Shown here: piece by piece, positions 55,231 to 63,928 of the stretch
How the letters are laid out: every line of letters begins with the position of its first letter
How positions within the stretch are numbered: position 1 is the stretch's first letter
Assembly: GCF_023554555.1 (NCBI RefSeq)
Contig: NZ_JAMJWC010000001.1
Span: 124,001-188,000, forward strand
Source: Sphingobacterium sp. lm-10
Lineage (GTDB): Bacteria > Bacteroidota > Bacteroidia > Sphingobacteriales > Sphingobacteriaceae
DNA length: 64,000 nucleotides
Direction: 5' to 3'
Position numbers and translations under genes: made by a program
The notes under the pieces: generated by a model
Told to the model about the DNA's origin: nothing
Databases searched by the model: none
The model's input: the letters and a program-made list of their open reading frames with translations, nothing else

Positions 55231-56181
55231 ATGCTAAACAGAAGACATCTCCGCGTAAAAGTTATGCAGGCGCTTTATGCGTATTCCCTCACCGAGGATA
55301 AGAGTATCAAAGATTTCGAAAATGCTTTGTTCAGAAGCATAGAAGAGGTAGACCATATGTATATATGGACCTTAAATTTGCTGGATGAAGTGGCTGAATA
55401 TGTAGTCATCGACTCCGAAGAGCGCGCTAAGAAATGGTTGCCATCCGATAAGGATAAATTCCTGTCATCCACTAAGTTAAATAACAATGCCTTTATAGAA
55501 AGTTTACGTCAAAATAGGGTATATGTGGAGAAGGTTAAGAAATACAAGGTGGATTGGAGCTTCGATCCCGAAATCGTTCGTTCGGTGTATGCACAACTAA
55601 AAGCTTCTGAGACGTACACTGCCTATTTGCAAGACGAAGATCGATCCATCGCAAAGGAAAAGGACATTATTAAGTATGTATTCAAGAAGATTATTCTGAA
55701 AACTCCGAATATCGAGCAATCACTGGAAGCTCGTTTCATCGATTGGTCGGTAGACAAAGAAGTATTGCAGGCAATGATCGCAAAAACGTTCAAAAATTTC
55801 TCCAGCGATAATCCGGCGCAAAATAAGCTGGCTGATCTTACTCCAAGTTGGGCCGAAGATCAGGAATACGTGCAGGAGTTACTGTCTAAAGCAATACGCT
55901 ACCAAAAAGAATATGCTGTATTGGTGGGTGATAAAACAAAAAATTGGGAATCGGACCGTATCGCATTGATGGATAGCTTGCTCATGCAGATGGCAATCAC
56001 CGAGTTATTGCATTTTCCAACCATACCCGTGAAAGTGACGATGAACGAATACATTGAGATATCGAAAGATTACAGTACCGCGAAAAGTAGTACCTTTATA
56101 AATGGTATCCTCGATAAGATTTTGTCTGACCTAAAACAGCAAGGCCGGATACGTAAAGAAGGTAGAGGATTACAGGGTTAA
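55231..56181 (+). CDS. nusB: transcription antitermination factor NusB (long form)
   Basis: A 316-residue protein. The N-terminus MLNRRHLRVKVMQALYAYS and the C-terminal half (EYAVLVGDKTKNWESDRIALMDSLLMQMAITELLHFPTIPVKVTMNEYIEISKDYSTAKSSTFINGILDKI, in pieces) contain the NusB fold. Bacteroidota NusB has an extra middle segment that makes it about twice the length of E. coli NusB. It binds rRNA leader boxA with NusE and aids rRNA transcription. It is 22 bases ahead of the DUF1573 gene. Confidence 0.92.
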   Translation: MLNRRHLRVKVMQALYAYSLTEDKSIKDFENALFRSIEEVDHMYIWTLNLLDEVAEYVVIDSEERAKKWLPSDKDKFLSSTKLNNNAFIESLRQNRVYVEKVKKYKVDWSFDPEIVRSVYAQLKASETYTAYLQDEDRSIAKEKDIIKYVFKKIILKTPNIEQSLEARFIDWSVDKEVLQAMIAKTFKNFSSDNPAQNKLADLTPSWAEDQEYVQELLSKAIRYQKEYAVLVGDKTKNWESDRIALMDSLLMQMAITELLHFPTIPVKVTMNEYIEISKDYSTAKSSTFINGILDKILSDLKQQGRIRKEGRGLQG

Positions 56182-56203
56182 TTATTCAGAAAAATATAAA
56201 GCC

Positions 56204-56650
56204 ATGAAGCATATAAAAAACATATCTGCGGTGATGAGTTTACTGCTGTTATTTGCTTGTAACAATGCAAATAAAACGTCTGATAGTACTTCTGAAGGTG
56301 CCGTTAGTGCAACTGAAGAGGGAACAAAAGCTAGCACAGGTGATGGGGAGATTTCATTTGTTGATGATGTCTTCGATTTTGGCCAGATAGGAGATGGTGA
56401 AGTTGTAGAGCACACCTTCAAATTCAAAAATACCGGCACAGAGCCTGTGATCGTATCACGCGTGTCTACTTCTTGTGGTTGTACCACACCGGAGTATACA
56501 GCAACTCCGGTCGCCCCAAACCAGGAAGGCGAAGTCAAAGTACGTTTCGATAGTCATGGACAATCTGGAAAGCAGCAAAAAATCGTTACAGTGGTATCCA
56601 ATGCCAAAAACAATATTCAAACGGTTCAGCTCAAGGGAGAGGTAAGCTAA
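56204..56650 (+). CDS. DUF1573-family lipoprotein
   Basis: A 148-residue lipoprotein (LLFAC, Cys 19). A Ser/Thr-rich linker leads to a DUF1573 Ig-like domain (about 48-148): FVDDVFDFGQIGDGEVVEHTF, FKNTGTEPVIVSRVSTSCGCTTPEY and VKVRFDSHGQSGKQQK. It should be periplasmic or attached to the outer membrane. Role unknown; it sits conserved between nusB and yajC in this phylum. Confidence 0.9.
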   Translation: MKHIKNISAVMSLLLLFACNNANKTSDSTSEGAVSATEEGTKASTGDGEISFVDDVFDFGQIGDGEVVEHTFKFKNTGTEPVIVSRVSTSCGCTTPEYTATPVAPNQEGEVKVRFDSHGQSGKQQKIVTVVSNAKNNIQTVQLKGEVS

Positions 56651-56687
56651 TCGCATCCATTTATCTATAAATCTAATACTTAATATA

Positions 56688-57017
56688 ATGCTATCAACAA
56701 TTTTATTACAAGCTCAAGGCGGTGGACTAAGCATGTTCCTTCCTATGATTTTGATTTTCGTGGTTTTCTATTTTTTCATGATCAGACCACAGATGAAGAA
56801 ACAAAAAGACCATAAAAAATATATTCAGGAATTAGGAGTGAATGCTAAAATTGTCACAACAGCGGGTATTCACGGCCGCATTGTAGAAGTAGGTGAGACC
56901 TCTTTCTTGGTCGATGTAGGTTCTGGTGTCAAAATTCGTTTTGATAAATCAGCCGTTTCATTGGATGCTTCTAAGGCATTGAATGTAGAGAAAGTAGAAA
57001 AGAAAGAACAAGCATAA
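56688..57017 (+). CDS. yajC: YajC, Sec translocase accessory subunit
   Basis: A 109-residue protein with one transmembrane helix near the N-terminus (MFLPMILIFVVFYFFMI) followed by RPQMKKQKDHKKYIQELGVNAKIVTTAGIHG, the YajC signature. It assists SecDF. It follows the DUF1573 gene by 37 bases and ends in a good terminator. Confidence 0.95.
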   Translation: MLSTILLQAQGGGLSMFLPMILIFVVFYFFMIRPQMKKQKDHKKYIQELGVNAKIVTTAGIHGRIVEVGETSFLVDVGSGVKIRFDKSAVSLDASKALNVEKVEKKEQA

Positions 57018-57045
57018 GCAGCTCCGTTTCTTAAAAGGTATATGG

Positions 57046-57078
57046 AAAGCCGTTCTTCGAATAGAAGAATGGCTTTCG
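57046..57078 (+). terminator. terminator after yajC
   Basis: A 14-bp stem (GAAAGCCGTTCTTC with GAAGAATGGCTTTC, one G-U pair) and loop GAATA. Confidence 0.85.
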
Positions 57079-57116
57079 TGCTATTCAAAAGTCATGGTTA
57101 TTTAATTGGTTAATGC

Positions 57117-57124
57117 TACATTTG
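57117..57124 (+). promoter_or_regulatory. -7 box of the YbbR-like gene, leaderless
   Basis: TACATTTG fits TAnnTTTG and ends five bases before the ATG at 57130, so the mRNA would begin at about the start codon. No good -33 box is seen. Confidence 0.5.
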
Positions 57125-57129
57125 TAGGT

Positions 57130-58077
57130 ATGCTAGGACGCAGATTTTCTAAAATTCAAAAGCGCAAAATCACCGTGTTTATGCGCTGCCTGGCAGTATC
57201 ATTTGTTGCATGGTCCTTATTTGCCATTTCCAGTACCTACGATTTCCTGCAAATGTCTCGGGTGAGTTACGTTAATCTTCCAGAAGAGAAAGCATTCCAC
57301 CCCTTACAATCTGATATGGTAAAAGTTCGATTGCAAATGAGTGGATGGGATGTGTTACTGAAAACATTCAAGCCAGACACTACTCGGCTTGAAGTAGACT
57401 TGGGTGGGCTAAAAACACGAAACTTCATCGCATTTAGTAATCAGATTGGCTTCATCAACAAGCAATTTCCCGTGAATAAGCAGGCCATTTCGGTCACGCC
57501 AGACACCTTATATTTCGACTTTTCCAAGCAAACGCAGAAGCGTGTTCCGGTGAAACCGGTATACGGCATCACGTATCGCAAGCAGTACGGAATTGTAGGT
57601 GAAATACGAACCAATCCTGCATTCGTAACCATTACTGGGCCGGCAGAAGATGTAGATGAAATCGCTTTCATTGAAACAGACAGTATCAAAGGAGAATTGG
57701 TTGATAATGATGTGCGTACGGTTAGCTATCTCAATAGAAACAACAAGGCCAATATTGCCATCTATCCTACCTTTGCAGAGATTTTGATTCCGATTGGCGA
57801 GATGACAGAGAAAGTTATTGAGCTACCCATACGGGTTCAAAATGCGGAATCTTACACGTCCGTGCGCACCATTCCGGGCAAGGTGAAAGTCACCCTTTCT
57901 ATCTCGCTTTTGGATTATAGTAAATGGACTCCGCGGGATTTTGAAGCGGTAGTAGATATGGACGACTGGGCACACGGTCGTGCTACCAGCTTGCCCGTTC
58001 AATTAACAAAGGTGCCACCGTACTGCCAGGTATTGCGCATAGAGCCGCAGAATATTGACTTTTTTGTACGATTATAG
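57130..58077 (+). CDS. YbbR-like (CdaR) domain protein
   Basis: A 315-residue protein. I start it at ATG 57130; an in-frame TTG at 57106 would add eight residues that overlap the promoter box. One transmembrane segment near 20-40 (MRCLAVSFVAWSLFAISSTY) is followed by YbbR repeats: SVTPDTLYFDFSKQTQKRVPV and VTITGPAEDVDEIAFIETDSI, then further beta strands to the C-terminus. In Firmicutes CdaR regulates the diadenylate cyclase; no cdaA is in the window, so the role here is open. The coaE gene follows after four bases. Confidence 0.85.
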   Translation: MLGRRFSKIQKRKITVFMRCLAVSFVAWSLFAISSTYDFLQMSRVSYVNLPEEKAFHPLQSDMVKVRLQMSGWDVLLKTFKPDTTRLEVDLGGLKTRNFIAFSNQIGFINKQFPVNKQAISVTPDTLYFDFSKQTQKRVPVKPVYGITYRKQYGIVGEIRTNPAFVTITGPAEDVDEIAFIETDSIKGELVDNDVRTVSYLNRNNKANIAIYPTFAEILIPIGEMTEKVIELPIRVQNAESYTSVRTIPGKVKVTLSISLLDYSKWTPRDFEAVVDMDDWAHGRATSLPVQLTKVPPYCQVLRIEPQNIDFFVRL

Positions 58078-58081
58078 AATT

Positions 58082-58675
58082 ATGGGACTTAAAGTAGGAA
58101 TTACCGGAGGTATTGGTGCCGGGAAGAGTATTGTTTGTCAAATTTTTAAGGTACTCGGCATTCCTGTCTATGATGCAGATCGAGAAGCCAAGAATATTAT
58201 GGTAGACGATGCGACTGTCGTCGAATCGCTCAAGCAAGCTTTTGGAAAGCAGGTTTATCAATCTTCTGGTGAGCTAGATCGGGCATACCTTTCCGAAGTG
58301 GTGTTTAACGATAAGGATAAGCTTGCGCTGCTCAATAGCATTGTACACCCAGCTGTGATTCGAGCTGGCGCACTTTGGGCCGACGCTCAGCGAGGCCCCT
58401 ATTCTTTGAAAGAAGCCGCGCTATTATTTGAAAGCGGTTCGTACAAAAACCTGGATTTCACTATTATGGTGACGGCAGATGAAGCTATTCGTATTCAGCG
58501 TGTAATGGAGCGGGACAAGGTAACAGAGCAACAGGCACGCGCGCGCATGGAAAAACAATGGCCAGATCGTGATAAAATGCCGCTGGCAGACGCCATCATC
58601 CTGAACGATGGTGTTGAATCGCTGATTTCACAAGTAATGGCACTACATGAGCGTTTGATAAACTATGAAAAGTAA
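58082..58675 (+). CDS. coaE: dephospho-CoA kinase
   Basis: A 197-residue kinase for the last step of CoA synthesis. The ATG at 58082 starts MGLKVGITGGIGAGKSIVCQIF, the P-loop at the N-terminus. VYDADREAK and HPAVIRAGALW are CoaE motifs, and VMERDKVTEQQARARMEKQW is the lid region. An upstream TTG at 58055 would overlap the YbbR gene. The last 11 bases overlap the next gene, so the two are coupled. Confidence 0.93.
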   Translation: MGLKVGITGGIGAGKSIVCQIFKVLGIPVYDADREAKNIMVDDATVVESLKQAFGKQVYQSSGELDRAYLSEVVFNDKDKLALLNSIVHPAVIRAGALWADAQRGPYSLKEAALLFESGSYKNLDFTIMVTADEAIRIQRVMERDKVTEQQARARMEKQWPDRDKMPLADAIILNDGVESLISQVMALHERLINYEK

Positions 58676-59645
58676 AACGATTCTATCTGATTTTTTGGTT
58701 AAAAAGGGAGATGCCTATTATTGCCGTTACGGTGATTTTTATATCGACCCACTATATCCTGTAAAGACCGCGATCGTATCTCATGCCCATGGCGATCATG
58801 CCAGCCCAGGTCATCTGGATACGTACGCCACTCCCTTCACGGTAGCGTTTATGCAACAGCGATTTCCAAAATATACCAAAGAAGCATACACTGCGGTACC
58901 ATTCAATACAAGCTGGACTATAAACGGCATAAAGATCACGCTATTGGCCGCTGGCCATATCCTTGGTTCAGCTCAGATCCTGATGGAGTATCAAGGCGTA
59001 CGATACCTATATACCGGAGATTACAAATTGCAGGATGATCCTACTTGCGAGCCGATACAGTTTGTACAGGCCGATGTACTCATTACAGAAACCACTTTTG
59101 CAGACCCTACGGTACAGCACCCAGATCCTGCGCAGGAAATACAACAGCTGAACGAGATAAATAGCAATATCCTGTTGGGGTGCTACACACTTGGTAAGGC
59201 GCAGCGCATCACCCATTTGCTCAATACCTACTGTCCCGACAAAGTGGTGCTGTTGCATCATCGTATGTTAATGGCACACCGTCTGTACGATCAGTATAGT
59301 CCGGCATCCCTAAATTACAAGGTTTATGGGCGTAAAGACATGAAGGAAGGGATTGCTAATAAGGTCTATTTGGTGCCGCCGTTAACGTTTAATAGTTACT
59401 TTCGGGCAACAAATGTGGCGCGTGTTTTTGCCTCAGGTTGGGCCAAGTTACAACAGCATAATGACCTCTCGTTATATATCTCTGACCATGTGGATTGGGC
59501 TGATCTTTTACATTATATAAATGGAGTAAATCCTTTGGAAATATGGACGATACACGGCGATGGATCGAAGTTGAAAAGTCATTTAGCGAATCAGATCAGC
59601 GTGCGCGATATCCAATCCACAGCGTTAATTCCGGTAGGGCTATAA
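58665..59645 (+). CDS. ligase-associated-type DNA exonuclease, metallo-beta-lactamase fold
   Basis: A 326-residue MBL-fold nuclease. The metal motif is VSHAHGDHASPG near residue 39, followed by HILGSAQILMEY, YTGDYKLQDDPTCEP and ITETTFADPTV, as in the mRNA 3'-end-processing-like and ligase-associated exonuclease group. Members usually lie beside an ATP-dependent DNA ligase gene; none is here, which is odd. Translation is coupled to coaE by an 11-base overlap. It ends nine bases before the cysteine desulfurase on the opposite strand. Confidence 0.8.
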   Translation: MKSKTILSDFLVKKGDAYYCRYGDFYIDPLYPVKTAIVSHAHGDHASPGHLDTYATPFTVAFMQQRFPKYTKEAYTAVPFNTSWTINGIKITLLAAGHILGSAQILMEYQGVRYLYTGDYKLQDDPTCEPIQFVQADVLITETTFADPTVQHPDPAQEIQQLNEINSNILLGCYTLGKAQRITHLLNTYCPDKVVLLHHRMLMAHRLYDQYSPASLNYKVYGRKDMKEGIANKVYLVPPLTFNSYFRATNVARVFASGWAKLQQHNDLSLYISDHVDWADLLHYINGVNPLEIWTIHGDGSKLKSHLANQISVRDIQSTALIPVGL

Positions 59646-59654
59646 TTCACTCTT

Positions 59655-60833
59655 TTAGTCGAGCAAACCTTTTTCAAACAGCACCCATACAGGCGATTGC
59701 TCTCGGAGTTTTTCAACAGCATAGGCTATCTGCTTTACCACATCATCAATATCTTTCTGAGAGGTATATTTGCTTAGCGATAAGCGTATGGTACAACGTG
59801 CCAAATCTTCTGATAAACCCATAGCTAGTAGTACGTGCGAAGGTTCTCTGCTGCCGACCACACAGGCGGAGCCGGTAGAGAAAGCCACATCAGGCAGGCG
59901 ATTCATTAGCTCCGCAGCAAGTACGTGCCTGATGGTCAGACTAGAGGTGTTCCCTATACGTGGTGAATGAAGGCCATTTATCGCTGCGTGTGGTATTACT
60001 GCCATAAGCGATGTCTCCATATAATCACGTAGTGCAGCTATCTTTTTCCAGTCTTGCTTTTGCACTTCGTGCATAGCTGCGCCAAACCCTACTATAGCAG
60101 GTACATTGTAGGTGCCTCCTCGCTGAGCGCCTTCCTGATTGCCGCCAACGATCAATGGCGCAACTTGTATCGGCTTGCTTTTGCGGCGTATATATAAAGC
60201 CCCAATGCCTTTGGGCCCGTGGAATTTATGGGCGCTAAGGCACAGTAAATCAATCGGAGTTTGCGCTAAATTTAATGCACCATGCTTGCCAATATATTGG
60301 GTGGCGTCGCAGAAAAACAAGACTCCACGTTGTTGGCATATGCGCGCGATTTCTGCTATGGGCTGTACTACACCAGTCTCATTATTTGCAGCCATTATAC
60401 TCACCAAGATGGTTTCCTTCGTAATCTCTTGCGCCAATTGCGTCAGATCAATCTGTCCATTGGGTAATACAGACAGGTAAGTCACTTTACTACCTTCTTT
60501 TTCTATTTGTGCACAAGTTTCCAACACGGCTTTATGCTCTGTCTTACAGGTGATCACGTGACTTCCTATACTGCGATAACGTGCCACGATGCCCTTGATA
60601 GCCATGTTTATCGCCTCTGTGGCACCACTGGTAAAGATGAGCTCATCTGGATTTTGAATGGAAAGGGCGTTGCAAATGATTTTCCGCGCTTGTTGAATGG
60701 CCTCCTGCGCGGTTCTACCTAATCGATGTTGTACACTGGACGCATTGCCATATGCTTCTGCAAAATAAGGTAGCATAGCGGCAAGCACATCCTCGTCTAC
60801 ACGAGTCGTCGCATTATTATCCAGGTATATCAT
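59655..60833 (-). CDS. cysteine desulfurase, IscS/NifS type
   Basis: A 392-residue PLP enzyme: NNATTRVDEDV at the start, PLP lysine K203 in SAHKFHGPKGIG, and the mobile-loop cysteine C324 in STGSACVVGSREPSHVL, as in class I (IscS/NifS) desulfurases rather than the SufS type. It could feed tRNA thiolation or Fe-S clusters. No isc genes follow. With SufS at 5054 the window holds two desulfurases. Confidence 0.92.
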   Translation of the reverse strand: MIYLDNNATTRVDEDVLAAMLPYFAEAYGNASSVQHRLGRTAQEAIQQARKIICNALSIQNPDELIFTSGATEAINMAIKGIVARYRSIGSHVITCKTEHKAVLETCAQIEKEGSKVTYLSVLPNGQIDLTQLAQEITKETILVSIMAANNETGVVQPIAEIARICQQRGVLFFCDATQYIGKHGALNLAQTPIDLLCLSAHKFHGPKGIGALYIRRKSKPIQVAPLIVGGNQEGAQRGGTYNVPAIVGFGAAMHEVQKQDWKKIAALRDYMETSLMAVIPHAAINGLHSPRIGNTSSLTIRHVLAAELMNRLPDVAFSTGSACVVGSREPSHVLLAMGLSEDLARCTIRLSLSKYTSQKDIDDVVKQIAYAVEKLREQSPVWVLFEKGLLD

Positions 60834-60887
60834 ACCGTAAAAATAGGGTTTCTCTAGGAAGAAACCAGTTTTAGACAGCGTGCAAAC

Positions 60888-61034
60888 CTAGTCTTTAGAT
60901 TGAACCAGCACATAATAGCGAAACGCTAGTACAGCCTGCTGAAATTTCGTCAGTCCAGCAGGATCTAATTTGCTGTAACTGGGAAGTATGGCATTATTCA
61001 ATCTGTTTAATAAACCGAAAAACTGCTTTTTCAT
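60888..61034 (-). CDS. 48-residue conserved small protein
   Basis: Translation from the ATG at 61034 gives MKKQFFGLLNRLNNAILPSY and ends FRYYVLVQSKD. The pattern MKK..F..L..LN..LPS...K.D....KFQ.A..A.RYYV..S.D is one I know from short proteins in many Bacteroidota genomes, sometimes misnamed SsrA-binding protein. It is basic, with an amphipathic helix. The start codon lies inside the stem of the terminator hairpin of the upstream MFS gene, which could link its translation to RNA folding. Function is unknown. Confidence 0.65.
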   Translation of the reverse strand: MKKQFFGLLNRLNNAILPSYSKLDPAGLTKFQQAVLAFRYYVLVQSKD

Positions 61035-61077
61035 GCGCTATGGTGTTTGTTTAGGATAACACCATAGCGCATGAAAA
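61028..61077 (-). terminator. hairpin between the MFS gene and the small gene
   Basis: A perfect 20-bp stem (61028-61047 with 61058-61077; arms start TTTTCATGCGCTATGGTGTT) and a 10-base loop, directly after the MFS stop codon at 61082. It covers the start codon of the small gene. Confidence 0.88.
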
Positions 61078-61081
61078 TGTT

Positions 61082-62257
61082 TTAAGCGTCCGCGGTCTCT
61101 GGCAGACTAGTCTTATTGCTCAACAATTTGTAATAGAAGGCAATCAACGCGCCAATAGTAGCCATTCCAATACCGACTAATAACGGAGAATTAAAGGCCA
61201 ATCCGAAGGTAATTGGAATACCGCCCAAATATGCCCCCAAGGTATTCCCCATATTAAATGCCGCTTGTCCGCCGGCTGCTGCCAAGGTTTCCGCACCACG
61301 TGCTGAGTTGATCAGCGTGATCTGTAGCGGAGATCCGATCGTAAACGAGATCATTCCGGTTAGGAAAGCCAAAAAGTAAGCCAAATGTTCAATGTGGATG
61401 GTGAAATACACCAGGAGTAAACACACCGCCATCGAGGAGAAACAGACAATAGAAGCACGCACTGATCCTATGCTGTCCGAAAGGCGCCCACCCAGAAAAT
61501 TACCAACCACCATACCCAAGCCCACCAATGCCATGATGTAACTCACATGTGATTCAGGTAATTGTGCTACTTTAGTCATCAACGGTGAAATATAAGACAT
61601 CCAAGCAAATAGACCTCCTGTACCAATAGAGATCATCGCGATTAGAATCCAGGCCTCTTTGGTGGTGAAGTATTTAAGCTGCTTGTACATGTTTTGCGCT
61701 TGATAATTAGCGACTTTAGGGAGCCAAAAAAACACTGTAGCAATCGTAGCAAGTCCGCAAAGGCTAATGATGCCATACGTCCAGCGCCAAGAGTAATGGT
61801 GGCCGATATAGGTGCCCAGTGGCACACCAAATAAATTGGCCAGCGTCATGCCGGTAAACATGATGGAGATTGCCTGAGCTTCTTTGCCTTTGGTGGCCAA
61901 CTGTGTAGCGACTACCGAGCCAACACCGAAAAAGGCGCCATGTGGCAAGCCTGATAAAAAGCGCGTAATCATCAATGAATTATAATCCGGCATCACCGCA
62001 AACAAGCTATTGAATAACACAAAAAGAAGCATCAAAAACAAGAGGACGTTCTTCGGTTGGTATTTGCTGGTAAACAATACTAGCGTAGGCGCTCCAACGA
62101 CTACTCCTAATGCGTAGATAGCGATAAGGTGCGCTGCGCTGGGGATACTAATATTCTGATCCAAGGCGATATCCTGTAGGATGCCCATAATGGTAAATTC
62201 TGTCATTCCGATCGCAAATGATCCGAAAGCCAGTGATATCAAACTTTTTTTAAGCAT
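61082..62257 (-). CDS. MFS transporter, AraJ/sugar-efflux type
   Basis: A 391-residue protein with about 12 transmembrane helices. It opens SLAFGSFAIGMTEFTIMGIL, the conserved start of the DHA1-type group with PBUE/AraJ members, and has a GGRLSDSIGSVRAS motif after helix 6. Substrate unknown; such proteins expel drugs, sugars or nucleosides. It lies 107 bases from the MocR-like regulator on the same strand and may be controlled by it, but the regulator is more likely tied to the divergent gene at 63929. Confidence 0.88.
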   Translation of the reverse strand: MLKKSLISLAFGSFAIGMTEFTIMGILQDIALDQNISIPSAAHLIAIYALGVVVGAPTLVLFTSKYQPKNVLLFLMLLFVLFNSLFAVMPDYNSLMITRFLSGLPHGAFFGVGSVVATQLATKGKEAQAISIMFTGMTLANLFGVPLGTYIGHHYSWRWTYGIISLCGLATIATVFFWLPKVANYQAQNMYKQLKYFTTKEAWILIAMISIGTGGLFAWMSYISPLMTKVAQLPESHVSYIMALVGLGMVVGNFLGGRLSDSIGSVRASIVCFSSMAVCLLLVYFTIHIEHLAYFLAFLTGMISFTIGSPLQITLINSARGAETLAAAGGQAAFNMGNTLGAYLGGIPITFGLAFNSPLLVGIGMATIGALIAFYYKLLSNKTSLPETADA

Positions 62258-62364
62258 GTTGTAAAATCCTATATAGTATGATTTCAGGGTATGAAGGGGA
62301 TAATTATCAGCCCTAAATTCGGAAGCAAATGTAAAGGTATTTGTCTGCTAATGCAATACGGATT

Positions 62365-63861
62365 TTACGTCCGATCCATTTCGTGTAAGGCAGATTGCAT
62401 TCTGTCAATACAAGCACTCATTTCTCCTTCGTCCATTCGTCCAAATCCGATGCGCATGCCCGCCATATCTTTATGTTGGTACAATAGATTTCTTGGAATA
62501 TGCAAGCCCAACTTTTCACAATGGGTCGCTAGTTGAGATAGATTGATGGTTCGGTTCCAGATGGTCCACACAGCGAGGCCACCGCGGGGCGATTCGAATT
62601 GTACGTGCTGTGGAAAATTGTTCTGAAGTAAATTTACCAGATGCGCGCGTCTTTGCTCATACATTTTCAATGATTTCTTGGCGTATCGATTGATTTCGCC
62701 TTCAGCGATCATTTCACCCAATGCCAGCTCCATCGTAATGTCGCCTTGCCGATCAATGATGCCCAAGTATTTGCGCATCTCCATGATAATGTCGTCGGGC
62801 GCTACCGTAAACCCGGTGCGGAAACCAGGGGCAAGGGTTTTTCCAAATGAACCAAGATAGATTACCATGCCATCGGTATCGGCACTAGCCATGGGCAAAA
62901 TAGGTTGTTGGTCGTACCGAAATTCGTAATCATAATCATCTTCCACGATGGCAAAACCAAACTCGCGAGCTAATGCTAATAACTCTACTCTGCGTTGTGC
63001 ACTTAAAGTGACCGTTGTAGGATAATGATGGTGAGAAGTTACATACACCATACGAATCTGCTTTTTGCGGCACAACGCTCGAATGCTATCCGTATCTAAG
63101 CCATTGTCATCAACAGGAACGGTTTGCATGCTGGCTCCCGATTCCTGCAAAATCATATTTGTCGCAAAGTAGCTCAATGATCCCACCACGACGATGTCGC
63201 CGGGAGAAAGCATTACTTTGGATATAATGTACAAGCTCATTTCGGTGCTTCGGGTAACCAGAATATTTTGCTCGGTGATGCGCAATCCGCGGGACTGATG
63301 AAGGTACGTGCACAATTGCTCCTTGAAATACTCGCTCCCTTCACTAGTATATCTTTCGAGCTTCTTCCTATTGCTTTTCCGTTTCAGATTCGCTGAATAG
63401 AAGGTAGACAGCTGATTGATTTGCGTGAGCCGAATGTCTGGAACACCATCATCCATCGTAAAATCACTAATGGTGTTTGTCCAGGGATTATCTAGGATGT
63501 TGGACTTTTTGAATGTAAATCCAACCCGCGATGGATAGTGTTGTTTTGGAGACGCTATCTGTTCTGGCTGTAGCCGAGCAGGGTCTGCCAATTGACTGCT
63601 CAGAACAAAAACGCCTCGATTTGGATAAGTCTGTACCCAGCCCTGTGATTCCAGCTCCTGAAAAGCAGCCACTACTGTTTGCCGATGCACCTTTAATAGC
63701 ACGCTCAGGCTACGTGATCCAGGAAGCTTACTGCCTTCACGAAGAAGGCCACGCTGGATCGCATTAGCGAGCTGCTCTACGATTTGCAGGTAGAGATCTT
63801 TTGTAGCAGATCTGTCAATGGACAGGGTAGTGAGGATTGAAATATTAGCCGGACTAGTCAT
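62365..63861 (-). CDS. MocR-type GntR/aminotransferase fusion regulator (PdxR-like)
   Basis: A 498-residue protein. The N-terminal winged helix (about 15-90) is of the GntR type: LYLQIVEQLANAIQRGLLREGSKLPGSRSLSVLLKVHRQTVVAAFQEL (seen in parts). After a linker comes an aminotransferase-I fold (about 120-498) with the PLP lysine in YLGSFGKTLAPGFRTG, VTRSTEMSLYII and VEDDYDYEF. These regulators sense PLP or a related amine and control a divergent gene. The intergenic region to the next gene holds a perfect inverted repeat overlapping a promoter. Confidence 0.9.
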   Translation of the reverse strand: MTSPANISILTTLSIDRSATKDLYLQIVEQLANAIQRGLLREGSKLPGSRSLSVLLKVHRQTVVAAFQELESQGWVQTYPNRGVFVLSSQLADPARLQPEQIASPKQHYPSRVGFTFKKSNILDNPWTNTISDFTMDDGVPDIRLTQINQLSTFYSANLKRKSNRKKLERYTSEGSEYFKEQLCTYLHQSRGLRITEQNILVTRSTEMSLYIISKVMLSPGDIVVVGSLSYFATNMILQESGASMQTVPVDDNGLDTDSIRALCRKKQIRMVYVTSHHHYPTTVTLSAQRRVELLALAREFGFAIVEDDYDYEFRYDQQPILPMASADTDGMVIYLGSFGKTLAPGFRTGFTVAPDDIIMEMRKYLGIIDRQGDITMELALGEMIAEGEINRYAKKSLKMYEQRRAHLVNLLQNNFPQHVQFESPRGGLAVWTIWNRTINLSQLATHCEKLGLHIPRNLLYQHKDMAGMRIGFGRMDEGEMSACIDRMQSALHEMDRT

Positions 63862-63880
63862 TATTTAAAAAGTGGCGTGG

Positions 63881-63909
63881 TATTGCAGTCCGGCAATATA
63901 CTACATTTG
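63881..63909 (+). promoter_or_regulatory. promoter of the divergent gene with a candidate MocR operator
   Basis: TTG at 63883-63885 and TACATTTG at 63902-63909 form a promoter with a 16-base spacer. The inverted repeat TATTGC/GCAATA (63881-63898) covers the -33 region, where the regulator encoded at 62365-63861 may bind. Confidence 0.6.
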
Positions 63910-63928
63910 CGCCAATAAAATAAAAATC

